The translations under genes and the position numbers were made by a program. A stretch of 64,000 nt of DNA from NCBI GenBank assembly GCA_946965045.2, contig OX337239.1, forward strand, positions 2,875,268 to 2,939,267, in the 5' to 3' direction. Positions 32,983-43,205 of this stretch are shown here, piece by piece; the stretch's first letter is position 1; each line of letters starts with the position of its first letter. This stretch comes from Epithemia pelagica (taxonomy: Eukaryota > Bacillariophyta > Bacillariophyceae > Surirellales > Surirellaceae). The notes below the pieces were generated by a model. The model had not been told where the DNA came from. It did not search any database and saw only the letters and a program-made list of their open reading frames with translations.

Positions 32983-33266
32983 GTTAACTTCAAGCTATCA
33001 GAGGATTTTTTGAAGTTAACCTACCATCATGGATGGTTTCTAGTTGATTCTGATATTTTTTAAAAATCTCAATACTCTCTGAATGATCTACCTTGCCCAA
33101 TTTCCAAACCTTCAAAGAAGTCAAACATCTTGACATGACAAGGTTAACTTCAAGCTATCAGAGGATTTCATTGAAGTTAACCTACCATCAAAATCTCAAT
33201 ACTCTCTGAATGATCTACCTTGCCCAATTTCCAAACCTTCAAAGAAGTCAAACATCTTGACATGAA
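32983..33266. repeat. Tandem repeat, 160-bp period, with internal palindrome
   Basis: The segment from 'gttaacttcaagctatcagag' (32983) recurs at 33143 with a ~38-bp internal deletion. Each unit begins with the inverted repeat GTTAACTTCAA...TTGAAGTTAAC. No gene. Confidence 0.85.
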
Positions 33267-33394
33267 AAGGATGTCTTGGATCCATCATGGTTTACACCCT
33301 TGAAGAATGGCATCCAGGAGTCTCATGTCACTAATTGTCCCTTAACCATTTCTCAACGAAGTTGTTTTCTCTGTGGAATAGAAAACAGAAAAGC

Positions 33395-33975
33395 ACTGTA
33401 CTGTTCCCATCATTACATGGCGAGGCACTGAAACGAATCGGCCGCTATCTCATGGGCACCGTCGAAAGAGGTCTGATCCTACAACTATCCAAAGATCTCA
33501 TCTGCATTGATTGTTATGTGAACGCCGACTTTGCTGGACTGTGGAGCAATGAAGACTCCGATGACCCAAGATCCGTATGATCGAGAACCGGATTTATTAT
33601 TACCACAGTCCCCGATTAACCTGGTGGAGCAAACTACAAACAGAAATTGCGCTTTCAACTATGGAAGCCGAATACATCGCAGCCTCTACAAGTATGCAAA
33701 CACTCCTCCCACTACGAAACCAACTATCCAAGATCATCAATCATCTGAAACGTGCCTCCGCTGGACCTAGCTTCGTCTGTACCATCTGGGAAGATGATAA
33801 CCAAGCAGCGCCCTCCAACTGGCCACAAAAGATCCACCACGCATGACAACACGTAGCAAGCACAATGGCATCAAGAATCATTGGTTCCGCGCTCACCCGC
33901 CTTGGCGGACTTACTTAAGCGAAGACAGACTTACTTAAGCACAATGGCATCTAGAATCATTGGTTTCGCGCTCAC
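33395..33975 (+). pseudogene. Copia RNase H relic of another lineage
   Basis: Pieces in three frames spell the C-terminal part of a copia polyprotein. 'ALKRIGRYLMGTVERGL' and 'CYVNADFAGLWSNED' lie at 33430-33560, 'KLQTEIALSTMEAEYIAAS' at 33615-33685, and a truncated 'KHNGIKNHWF'-like end near 33870. Several frameshifts and a stop are present. A 63-bp-scale duplication repeats the last portion at 33870-33985. The 'TMEAEYIA' form differs from elements 1-5 here, so it is a separate, older lineage. Confidence 0.8.
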
Positions 33976-33989
33976 CCGCCTTGGAGGAC

Positions 33990-35120
33990 TTACTTAAGCG
34001 GTCCACTGCTCGAAGCTATTGCCCTCCTCGTCGTCCTAAGCTCTCCTCGTCGTGCCCCTCTTCGTCGGCACTCCTAGCAGTCAAAGTAGATACTACCCTA
34101 CCCTGGTTGGTCCTACTTCATTTATGATTCAATGTTCTGATACTAACCATTTCTGTTGTTGCTGTTGCAAGAAAGTGGGAGTGTTTGTATTCATGGTGTC
34201 CACCTGGCTTTCCATGGTCATCCATTCCTCGAGAGCTTGGTCCTGATGACTCTCGACTGCGTGTCCTTAAGGATGTAAGAGTAAATTATTGGTATTACGC
34301 CTGGTGGTGCCACCTGTTATGGGAATGTGCATAAAGAAAGTGACACCCTGACACTGGAGGGACCATGCTACTTCTGGTGTTGATTGTGGTGGTAGTTGCA
34401 ATGACAGGGATATGCTGTCCATGAAGGATGAGGATGATGCTGTCCAGAATAACACACAAGGATTGGAAGTGCACCCACATTCACACTTGTATGTATGTAA
34501 CACAAGACAAGAACACCAATTTCTGTCGTTGGTACTCCGTTCAACTCTGCTATTTTCCTTTTTCTTGTTGTTGGAGCAATAAGTCATTCCATTGATGAGC
34601 CTGTAATTGAATCCATGCAAGACGACAAGCAAGGCCATAATGGGCATGGTTATCACCTTGAATTTGTTCCTTACCAAAGGATCGAGGTTCAAAATGCGCC
34701 CTCCTTATATATGTTTGGAGTCATGGGCACCAAGTTCTGAGGTCAAGAGCATCACGACATGTTGGAGACAAATTGTATGCAGAAATGTGACGTTGGATTC
34801 CTTTCTTTCCTCTTTAGAACAAGAATGGGACACAGTCAATAGAGATTTCATTTGAAGTGTCACAAGTCTATTGATTGTCAATTGTAAATGATGCTCATTG
34901 AAGTTAATTGGATTTTTGTTTTCCAGGAGGGAGATATGGTTCAATCATACAACTCTTAGCTCATCCCAACTAAGATAAGCTCAGAGACAAGAATATACTC
35001 TCAATAAACAAGAGAGGCTGCAGTGACAAAAAAGGACACCACTAAGGTGCTTGAGCTCTAATTCTTAGGTGATTTGGAATGCAGTTCTAGTTGCTCTGCT
35101 CAGGTTCATTGTTTCTGGTC
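33990..35120. other. No gene recognised
   Basis: It begins with a short CTCCTCGTCG-rich stretch (34025-34070) resembling the units of the 42.6-43.2 kb array. The rest shows no domain. A 141-codon minus-strand frame (34267-34692) has cysteines but no recognisable arrangement. Confidence 0.45.
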
Positions 35121-35283
35121 TACCGTAAATAGCGGAACTTAAGATCCATCAAATGTCCTCTTTTTAGGCAAAATGGTTCTTATCTTCTGCACATTAACAT
35201 TAGGGTGGCTCCTTAAAATCTTGCTCATCTCAACACGCGTCTCCCCTACATTTTTCCTTTCAGCCGGGCTCATCTTTCTGACA

Positions 35284-35551
35284 ATGAGTGACGAAGACAA
35301 CAAGGATGATACTGAGACATACAGTGACGAAGACGAAGAGCAGTTACCAAAATCTCGGAAAGGGTCGAAACGCCGCAGAAGATTCTCAATTGGGACCAAA
35401 ATGAAATTTTGTAAAGTCCGTGACAAGCTTAATGACAAGAGAGGGGATGTCGCAGCGAAAAGCCGCAGCCCAATTCAACGTCACACACAAGCAAGTTATT
35501 GAGTGGAGACGGCAGCTACCGAAGATGAAAGAGTTGGATGAGTTCCGATGA
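35284..35551 (+). pseudogene. Pogo-like transposase N-terminus (HTH), frameshifted
   Basis: ATG 35284 begins an acidic leader followed by basic 'GSKRRRRFSIGTKMKF'. Continuing in the +1 frame is 'KAAAQFNVTHKQVIEWRRQ', a helix-turn-helix of the psq/BrkDBD type found in pogo and CENP-B/Jerky-like transposases. The frame shift lies near 35450 and a TGA follows at 35549. No clear DDE core could be traced in 35560-36350. The position inside TA-flanked inverted repeats supports the call. Confidence 0.5.
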
Positions 35552-36359
35552 TTCAGGTGATGAGATTTTGTTCCCACCTGCTGAACCCCTGGTGGCAAAC
35601 ACAAGAGTTGCTGTGGATGGTGCTATGGATGACTTGGACTCTGATGATTCTGAGGTTGTAATTGCACCCACAGAAGTTTAACAAAGAATTCAATGCATAC
35701 ATTCTAATATATTTTCTTAGGTACTACTCGGATTACTTTTGTCCATAGCAGTGTTGCTGCGCTTGGTACGGGGTGAACGGACGATATCAAATGCAGGTGT
35801 ATCCGACATACGACGCTTCTGTGCTGGAGTTCGGAAAGTTGGCGCAATACCCTTTTTTGTTTCCAGCATGAGGTGGAGCAAGAGGTGGAGCAAGAGGTGG
35901 AGCAAGAGGTGTCGAAATGATGGCTGCAATAGCACATCCTTTATTCTTGAGAGTCCGTTTCGTTGGACTTTCTCTGTCTTCTGGGTCGTACACTTCCTAA
36001 ACCTGGCAGAGGACACCTTGGTATGATCGCCAATGCTTGATAAGATGCCGAGGAAGGAAGCCTACACGACAACGATTGATTCCGTCTGTGACCCAAACAG
36101 CCTCAATGGCTGTTTCTTCCTTTTTGTCGTCATTGACAATCTAGACCTTCTTGAGACACAACACAACATCATCTGCAACTATAGAGCCACAACAGTTGGT
36201 ATGCTGGGTACAGTTCCGTCCACGTGAACCACAGTTTATCCCAACAATCTCAACTACCTGCCCTGATGGATAGAACGACATTGTGTTGGTGGCGGAGGAG
36301 ATTAATGGCTGACGAGAGTCTTGGTTGCACGAGATGCAATTCTACACCCAAAATTCTAG

Positions 36360-36573
36360 CGCGCGCTTGAGAATATTGGGCGCGCACGTGTTGGGCCATA
36401 ATTAATATCCGATCGGTCGCTCATAACACGTACATTGCGAGCATGCCTTGGCCGAATTTTAAGGTCTGCGAGCATGCCGTCATTCTTTTCTCACTTTTGC
36501 GAAAATGTCATCGGATGCCATAAAATACTAGCATCAGTCGATGAGTTGTAGATTCCACCACCACCTAGTTGCA
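36360..36573 (-). repeat. Element 3 left (3') LTR fragment
   Basis: Matches 41740-41935 of the right LTR ('gagaatattgggcgcgca.gt' and 'catcggatgccataaaatac' shared) but lacks the first ~500 bp and about 16 bp near the end. The polypurine tract TTGTGGGGAG (minus) follows at 36574. Confidence 0.85.
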
Positions 36574-39500
36574 CTCCCCACAATTCGTCGAGTGAGGATT
36601 GTTATTTTCCTTTGTCGTTCTTGTGATTGTTTCCAATCCAGAGGAAGAAGAAGGTCTTGGACATCGTCTATCATGTGGAGAATTTCCAATGTTTGCCGAG
36701 AACATCTTCTGGATTGGTGTATAAAAACGTCCGAGGCAGTTGATAATAAATCCAACATTCTTGAGTGTAAAGTTGTTGCAGATACCTTCAGAGCTCTCCT
36801 CCCCGGGTGCTTTCTTCATCCAAACATTGGCAATTGCTTTACTTGGTGACAAATCCATATAAAGAAAGACATCAAATAAACAGTCATGTTGATGTGCTCC
36901 TGAAGAATCGAATCCATTTGAGGTCTTGTAGTAGGTAACCAAGGTGTGACATATTTCCTTGAGTTCTTGTCTTGCGACTATCAAGGTCTTCTCCCCAGCT
37001 AAAGCTTTCAGGTTGCATGCATTTCCAATGTATGCTCTCCATATATCCATATCATTGAGAGGCCCAAGGTAGATGGTAGTATGGAAGTTGCACAAGGAAA
37101 TAGCACATGGACAGATTGCCTCAACTGGTTCTTTGGTAAAATGTTCACACGTGACAAGAAGTGCCTTGCATCTATCATCATGTTTCACAAGAAAGACTTG
37201 AATCTTGTTGTGATACTCTTCTTGTGCATCTAACATTTTCCCAAGATGGACTTGAACTTGATCATGATCCTTCAATGTCTTGAGTGATTGAATCTGTGAG
37301 GGTCCAAAATCGGTAGTGTCTTGCCACTTGTTTTTGCCATGTTGCTTGTCTAAAACAATTGCTTCTTTGTGTGTCTGTGGAACGTGTGGGTAACCAAACT
37401 TGTACTTGACAAAAAAACTGAGCTGCTTGATTCTTGACTGCTGTTTAGCAGCTTGAATGAGGCATTCACTGATCTTGAAAAATGCTTGAAATGCTTCCAT
37501 CCAAGTTCATTCAGTAGGTCATGTTTCTTGCCATAGACAATGGTAATGGTGGGTGTTGGAGGCTCAAAGATCATCTCCCCAGTCTCCCAATCAACAAGTA
37601 CATTCCAGCGACTCCCTTTGTAGTCAGGGTTGTTGTTACTGCTCAAAGGTCCTTCATGTATGACAATATCTCTGAATTGGAAAACAACATCTTCAGTTGC
37701 CTGTTCCTGGTTGTCCTGTCCATTGTATTCCACAAGTTGACTGCATGAGATCACCTTCTTGTCAATATAGGATTTGTGTTTGCAGAAAATATACTTCTTG
37801 ATACATGCTTCTTGCTTGAAAGCCTCTTCTTCTAAATTGACATGTTGGATTATACATGCTTGTTGTTGCTCCCCATTTCCCTCTGCTGGTTTGTAAGGAA
37901 ACTCTTGTCCAAAAATTTTGTCGCAGTTCTTGATCGTAGGCATTTGTGCGGATGGATCTTCACCTTTGCTACAAATGAAAACGGTGTCAGCTTGCTTGTC
38001 ATTGGGTTTATTTGGAAGTGACTCCTCCCCTGAAGAGGCATCCGGACAAAGATAGGGTGCATAAGATTCGGTACAGGAGAAGACCTTGTCGCAGAGAAGG
38101 AAGAAAAGGGGTTGGGAAAAATCGGGTGGGTGACCATTGAGGATCTGAAGAGTAAGATGACCAGAAACGTTTATGATGACGTAAGGCATCTTCTTAACGG
38201 TTGGATAACGCTTCTCAGTCATGTTGTGATCTTGATGGTACAGTTTGGAACAAGAGTCTCCAATAAGGGCTGAGGAGAAGGAAGGTGTATCAGGTCCATG
38301 ATCGTAGGTAAATCCAAAAGGAGTCATGTTGTGATCTTGATGGTACAGTTTGGAACAAGAGTCTCCAATAAGGGCTGAGGAGAAGGAAGGTGTATCAGGT
38401 CCATGATCGTAGGTAAATCCAAAAGGTGAGTGAGGTTACAGACATCACGATCAGTGTACTCCCCATAATGCGTCATACTACCATCAGTGTTGACTTGTTG
38501 CCAGTAAGAAGCACTGTCAGGTGATGAGGCAGGATGCAAATGATCCAAAACACCAGGATCCCATGTATCAGGTGATGTGAAGATGATCTGAGGTAATGTC
38601 TCCATGTCATCATCACTGGGGATACCTAAGGAGTGAATGTATGCTAGTCCCTCTTTGATGTGCAGAGACATAGCACGGCCATCAAGTGTTGTGATGCATT
38701 GTTTTCCATCAACTTTGACGGATCGTTCATCAACAGCATGTCCAAAGTGCTCGAATTGTCCAGGAGTATGGATCGATTGTCCTTTTCCGTGGAATGCATA
38801 TTCATTGAAGATGCCAATAATGGGTCCATCATTGGTTTCAAACTTAGCGGCACATGTGACAATAGGAATCTCAGTAAGCTCATGATTGTCGATACCCATA
38901 ATGGATATATGACGACCAGTCTTAGAAAGGATGCGCATGTCAGAACCAGCAAGTCCTCCATTAGCACCACGGTCAACCAATTGGTTTCCTGGGAGAGTAG
39001 ATTTCCTGGAAGACAGATAGTGCAGTATGTGTCCTTCCTGTTTATGCATATTGGCCTTGAGGCTAACCTTCTTGCTTGTTTTTGACTTGGCGTTGGATAG
39101 AACACTGGTCAAGTCAGATGCTGGATGATTGATGTCAGTCGTCATGGCTTGGTTGATGAATTGTGTAACTGGATCTGACTCATCTTGATGCTCGGAAGTC
39201 GCACCAAGTGAAGCATTTTTAGAAACAGCTTCTTGACTGGGGTCAGGATCAGGTTCCGGATCAATGTCAAGGGCATGTGTCTGCACTTTCCTTGGCGTTG
39301 TTGATGATGGTGCATGAATCATCTTGCTGTACTCAATGATCAACTTGCGATCTTCTTCAGAAAGTTTGAACCATAGGTCACGCGGCAGACTAACCTTAGA
39401 TGAAGAGGATGGAGAGTCAGATGTCACGTTAGTGTTGTGAACATGATACTCCATATCATCTTGTGGGCTTAAGTCAGCATCTGTATCTTGGCCGTATTGT

Positions 39501-40708
39501 GAATCATGTTGTTTGACATGTCGACGGCGACTATGTGCAGATGACTGGGTTGCTTGATCATGGTCATAAGCTGCGTCTAGAAGGAGACCAAAGTATGATT
39601 GATAGCAAAGGGATTTTGCACCGGATTTTGTGTTCACCACATTGTCCAAGATCTTGACTCGGCGGAGATCAGGTACCTTTTCTACAGCTTGCATGAGGAA
39701 AGTCATCCTGGTATGATCAGGGATGCGATCAGACAATGTCACAAGATTGTCTAGCAAACGTAGCTGCTCTTGAAAGTGTAGAAGAAATTGACGTGTTGTT
39801 CCACGCCATGTGTCATCAAGACGTAGATTGGAAATGTAGTTGGTTAAACGTAGGACTTCTCGTTTTGCGAGATCAGATTCAGTATGTAATGAATGTAACT
39901 TCTTCAATACGGCACGCGCATCTTCATCATGTTCATGTTCACGTACATAGGCTCGACCTTGGTCAGTCTGGATAATACGGACAAGAACGGAGTAAAGAAA
40001 TACTTGTTGCTCTTGGAATAGTTCTTCATCATACTCATCATCTTTGGGAGGTGTGTACTTGAAATTCAGAACGTTGGATAGGCCTTGTGCCTTAGCTGTA
40101 GTCTTGAATACACGCCAGAATGAATCCTAGTATCGTTCATCCTTGAATACCTCATATACAGTTGCGTCGCGCTTAGTTCCCTTTCTGAACGCCGTTAGGT
40201 CTTGTTGAGATTGGGATGCGGCAGTAACTGTGCTGACAGATTTTGCAGATGACGGCGACTTCATTGGCAAGACTGGGACTTGGCTAGGTTGTCCATTGGA
40301 GAAATTTGTATTGATCCTCCAAATGTTGAACTCTTTCCTCGTTAGGGTCATCCAGTCGCTATTGGATAGCTCATCTTGAATTTCATTGGTCTTGTGTATG
40401 GCCCAATAGGCTAAGAGCTTGATATGTTGTCTTGTAGGACCTTGCAGATCATGCGTCTTGTTGTTGACCTTGTACTGGGTTAGTTCGTTCATGGATTCCT
40501 CAGTATTGGTTTGCATGTACGAGAGAACATGAGTTATGTTCTCAAAACCATGGTATTTCATCCACTTCATTAAATAGTCAGCTCTTTCTTTGGTAAAGTG
40601 TTGACAAGCAGTATATATGATGTGGTCGAATAAGTCTGTGTTCGAGACATTGTCTTGGTTATCTTCTCCCTTAGGAGTCGTAGGTGTCTTGGGTGGTTGA
40701 GGATCCAT
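36565..40708 (-). pseudogene. Copia gag-pol of element 3, multiply broken
   Basis: Gag starts at 40708 and has a TAC-to-TAG stop at 40127-40129 relative to element 1. It stays open to about 38324, including 'VDRGANGG'. There an in-frame-length 105-bp duplication (38218-38322 and 38323-38426) and a frame change occur. The integrase catalytic core is deleted: 'YDHGPDTPSFSS' joins directly to the region around 'NMTEKRYPTVKKM', so only the third acidic position survives. Reverse transcriptase continues to 36565 but lacks the YVDD segment and all of RNase H. The end 'NCGECN' plus stop again overlaps the polypurine tract and LTR. Confidence 0.9.
38218..38426. repeat. 105-bp tandem duplication in element 3
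   Basis: Copies 38218-38322 and 38323-38426 are essentially identical ('gtcatgttgtgatcttgatg' starts both). The length equals 35 codons. Perfect identity suggests a recent event. Confidence 0.93.
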
Positions 40709-41231
40709 GGTAGTACTTGATTGGTTTTATTTAATGTGTGGTGTGATATGAACCCGGATGTACCACGTATATGCCACGTATAAAGTACCCGGATGTGTGT
40801 TGTGATGTCCAAAAGGTAACCCGGATGTGCGGAACTCGGTTTTGTCTCTGGTTTGGTGTGAAAACGACTTAAAGATACTTATTCTTGGTCTCTTCCAGAC
40901 TCGTTGCGGTGATCGAGTTGAACCGGGGAATCAGGGACAGTGGTAGCTTGCTCGTCTTGCTCGTAGTCCTCAACAAAGTGGTTCACTGGTCAGGTGAGTA
41001 TTGGGAAGGTAGTTGCACGGAGTCCTGGTGCAGCTTGAGGTCCTGGAATAGGAGAGGGTTGGTGACCCTAGCCTTAGCCAGGCTGGCCCTGTTGTTGGGT
41101 TGGGTAGCTTTGTCCTCTAACTCTTGTTTGTTGGGGTATCTCAATCTGTAGTGGGTGTTGATGGGTAAGTAAGATGGGTAAGTAAGGTTCCAAATGCAAC
41201 TGCAGGGAAATAAGCAGTGAGACTGTTAATC
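40709..41231 (-). other. Element 3 leader with ORF1 remnant
   Basis: The 523-bp leader is far shorter than the ~1135 bp of element 1. Minus-strand codons about 40990-40879 end in an acidic/polar tail whose spacing matches the C-terminus of ORF1 of elements 1 and 2. The rest of ORF1 is missing or unrecognisable. After the LTR the bases GATTAACAGTCTCA are conserved as in the other copies. Confidence 0.5.
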
Positions 41232-41954
41232 TAGTAGAATTCTTTCAAACTCATGGGGGATAATGCTCGGTAGAGCAGACAATCAGGTAGGTCACCAACC
41301 GATAGTAGTATCTCCACGGGTCAGAGATACAACCAAGTCGTAGTCTATCAAAAGGATAGTCGGGACACAAAAGAGGATGTGATAAATGGTAATATTGTTA
41401 GATTGTGAGCTTTAGGACTACGGTGTGTGTTTTGATGTGCAGGTCTGGCCAGGGTGCATGACTGATATATTCATGGCGCTGACAGGACTGGTCTGGTTGG
41501 AGTGGAGATGGATATTGTGTATTGGAAGTATATGCACTTGTATATCATATACTAATGCCAACAGCTCTTGCTTTGTTGTGATATAGGTATTTTTCTTGGC
41601 GCGTTGCCGTTTGCATTCTTCGATTTGTGGGAATAGAGATATGGTCTCGCGTGATCGTGATTCGTGCTTCGGTTACTTAGGCCGTTGGGCTAAGTCGTGG
41701 AGGTGCGTACTCGGATATTGATTGCGCGTGCTTGAGAATATTGGGCGCGCATGTGTTGGGCCATAATTAATATCCGATCGGTCGCTCATAACACGTGCAT
41801 TGCGAGCATGCCTTGGCCGAATTTAAAGATCTGCGAGCATGCCGTCATTCTTTTCTCACTTTTGCGAAAATGTCATCGGATGCCATAAAATACTAGCATC
41901 AGTCGATGAGTTGTAGATTCCACCACCACCTGGTTGTTGGTGAGAATTCTGCCA
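41232..41954 (-). repeat. Element 3 right (5') LTR
   Basis: 723 bp. Shares blocks such as 'tgctcggtagagcagacaat' and 'gatagtcgggacacaaaag' with LTRs 1-3 but differs strongly elsewhere, including a distinct 3' half. Starts TAGTAGAATT (TG end mutated) and ends AATTCTGCCA. Confidence 0.85.
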
Positions 41955-42006
41955 GGCCAAAGTGGTTCTTATAAGCGGTGGTTCTTAAGTTCCGCTATTT
42001 ACGGTA

Positions 42007-42572
42007 GATGCATGTCATGAACAATGCCCCATCCTAGTTCATTTAATGTCTTAAGCTTTCAAACTATACTCTAGATAACACATCACATACTCTTTCATCT
42101 ATGAGAAGTTTGATTCTAGACGTCCTATTCATCTTCCTTTATCAAGCATCCAACTATTGTGCTTATTTGAAATCCAGAATCCTTGACTTCGCCAATTGCT
42201 TCTGGTGAGCTATGACAGCAATTGTCAGCTATGACAGCAATTGTGGAAACTCAGCTGCTATCCTTCAAACTGAAGAATACTTGCTCTGTTGTATTTCTTC
42301 ACAAAGTTGTCTGGGTTGTTGTGCATGGGTTGTAGTGCATGGTGGAGCATTCAACAAGAACAATTTGATGGACCTTCTTTGGAGCATCCGATTTCAGTAT
42401 TCCCATCATTTTCATTATCTCTACTCTTTTGAGGAGCTATTTCTTATTGTGACTATCTCATTGGAGCAACACTGGATCACTTACAGTGAAGAAACAAAAC
42501 TTATAAGGCGATTACTAAGTTTCCCTTGAGAGAGCCGATCACTTAGGAAGACTGAAAAATACCTACAGTGCG
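42007..42572. other. No gene recognised
   Basis: A 19-bp direct repeat ('agctatgacagcaattgt') occurs at 42209 and 42228. The longest frame (42212-42529, +) has no recognisable motif. Confidence 0.4.
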
Positions 42573-43205
42573 CTGGCACGACTCCTCGTGACAAAGGAAG
42601 CTAACATACTTTAATAGCCCCGGTGGACTCCTCGTCGCAGGGTGCTCCTCGTGGCCTAACTCCTCGTCGGGCAACTGGCACGACTCCTCGTGACAAAGGA
42701 AGCTAACGAACTTTAATAGCCCCGGTGGACTCCTCGTCGCAGGGTGCTCCTCGTGGCTTAACTCCTCGTCGGGCAATAGCGACGAGGAGTGGACTGCCCC
42801 CTCGATCCGCTTTGGTGGTATCAGTCCTTGATCTTGATCTTCTTTGACACAAGAAGTGGCTTAACTCCTCGTCGGGCAATAGCGACGAGGAGTGGACTGC
42901 CCCCTCGATCTGCTTTGATGGTATCAGTCCTTGATCTTGATCTTCTTTGACACAAGAAGTGGCTTAACTCCTCCTCGGGCAATAGCGACGAGGAGTGGAC
43001 TGCCCCCTCGATCTGCTTTGGTGGTATCAGTCGTTGATCTTGATCTTCTTTGACACAAGAAGTGGCTTAACTCCTCCTCGGGCAATAGCGATGAGGAGTG
43101 GACTGCCCCCTCGATCCGCTTTGGTGGTATCAGTCCTTGATCTTGATCTTCTTTGATCCGCTTGGCAGTCCACGCCTCATCGCTATTGCCCGACGAGGAG
43201 TTAAG
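42573..43205. repeat. ~103-bp tandem repeat array with hairpins
   Basis: Units start near 42573 and 42675 (102 bp apart, one sub-type). Then 42760, 42863, 42966 and 43069 are exactly 103 bp apart (second sub-type). Each second-type unit carries CTCCTCGTC-GGGCAATAGC-GACGAGGAG, a 9-bp perfect stem with a 10-base loop (one arm mutated to CTCCTCCTC in two units). An inverted copy of the motif lies at 43170-43205, immediately before the truncated copia element. Confidence 0.92.

Larger units (their letters stand above)
36360..41954 (-). mobile_element. Copia element 3, decayed
   Basis: The right (5') LTR is 41232-41954; a 3' LTR fragment lies at 36360-36573. Internal pol is heavily deleted. It is the same lineage as elements 1 and 2 but an older sub-family, with many substitutions except in one 935-bp tract identical to element 2. 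It is nested in the TIR element 35121-42006. Confidence 0.88.
35121..42006. mobile_element. Pogo/mariner-like TIR element carrying a nested copia copy
   Basis: Inverted repeats CCGTAAATAGCGGAACTTAAG at 35123-35143 and its complement at 41984-42004 match over 21 bp. Each is bordered by TA (35121-35122, 42005-42006), the duplication typical of Tc1/mariner/pogo. Without the copia insertion the element would be about 1.3 kb, a normal size for the group. A helix-turn-helix coding relic lies just inside the left end. Confidence 0.75.

Noticed and set aside
34267-34692. 141-codon minus-strand frame as a gene
   Set aside because: A few cysteines are present, but there is no ordered motif, no homologue recognised and no supporting context.
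36033-36350. DDE core of the pogo/mariner transposase
   Set aside because: I looked for DDE motifs in all frames and found only weak, scattered resemblance, not enough to call.
42573-43205. CRISPR array
   Set aside because: Units are contiguous 103-bp tandem repeats without unique spacers, and the context is eukaryotic.
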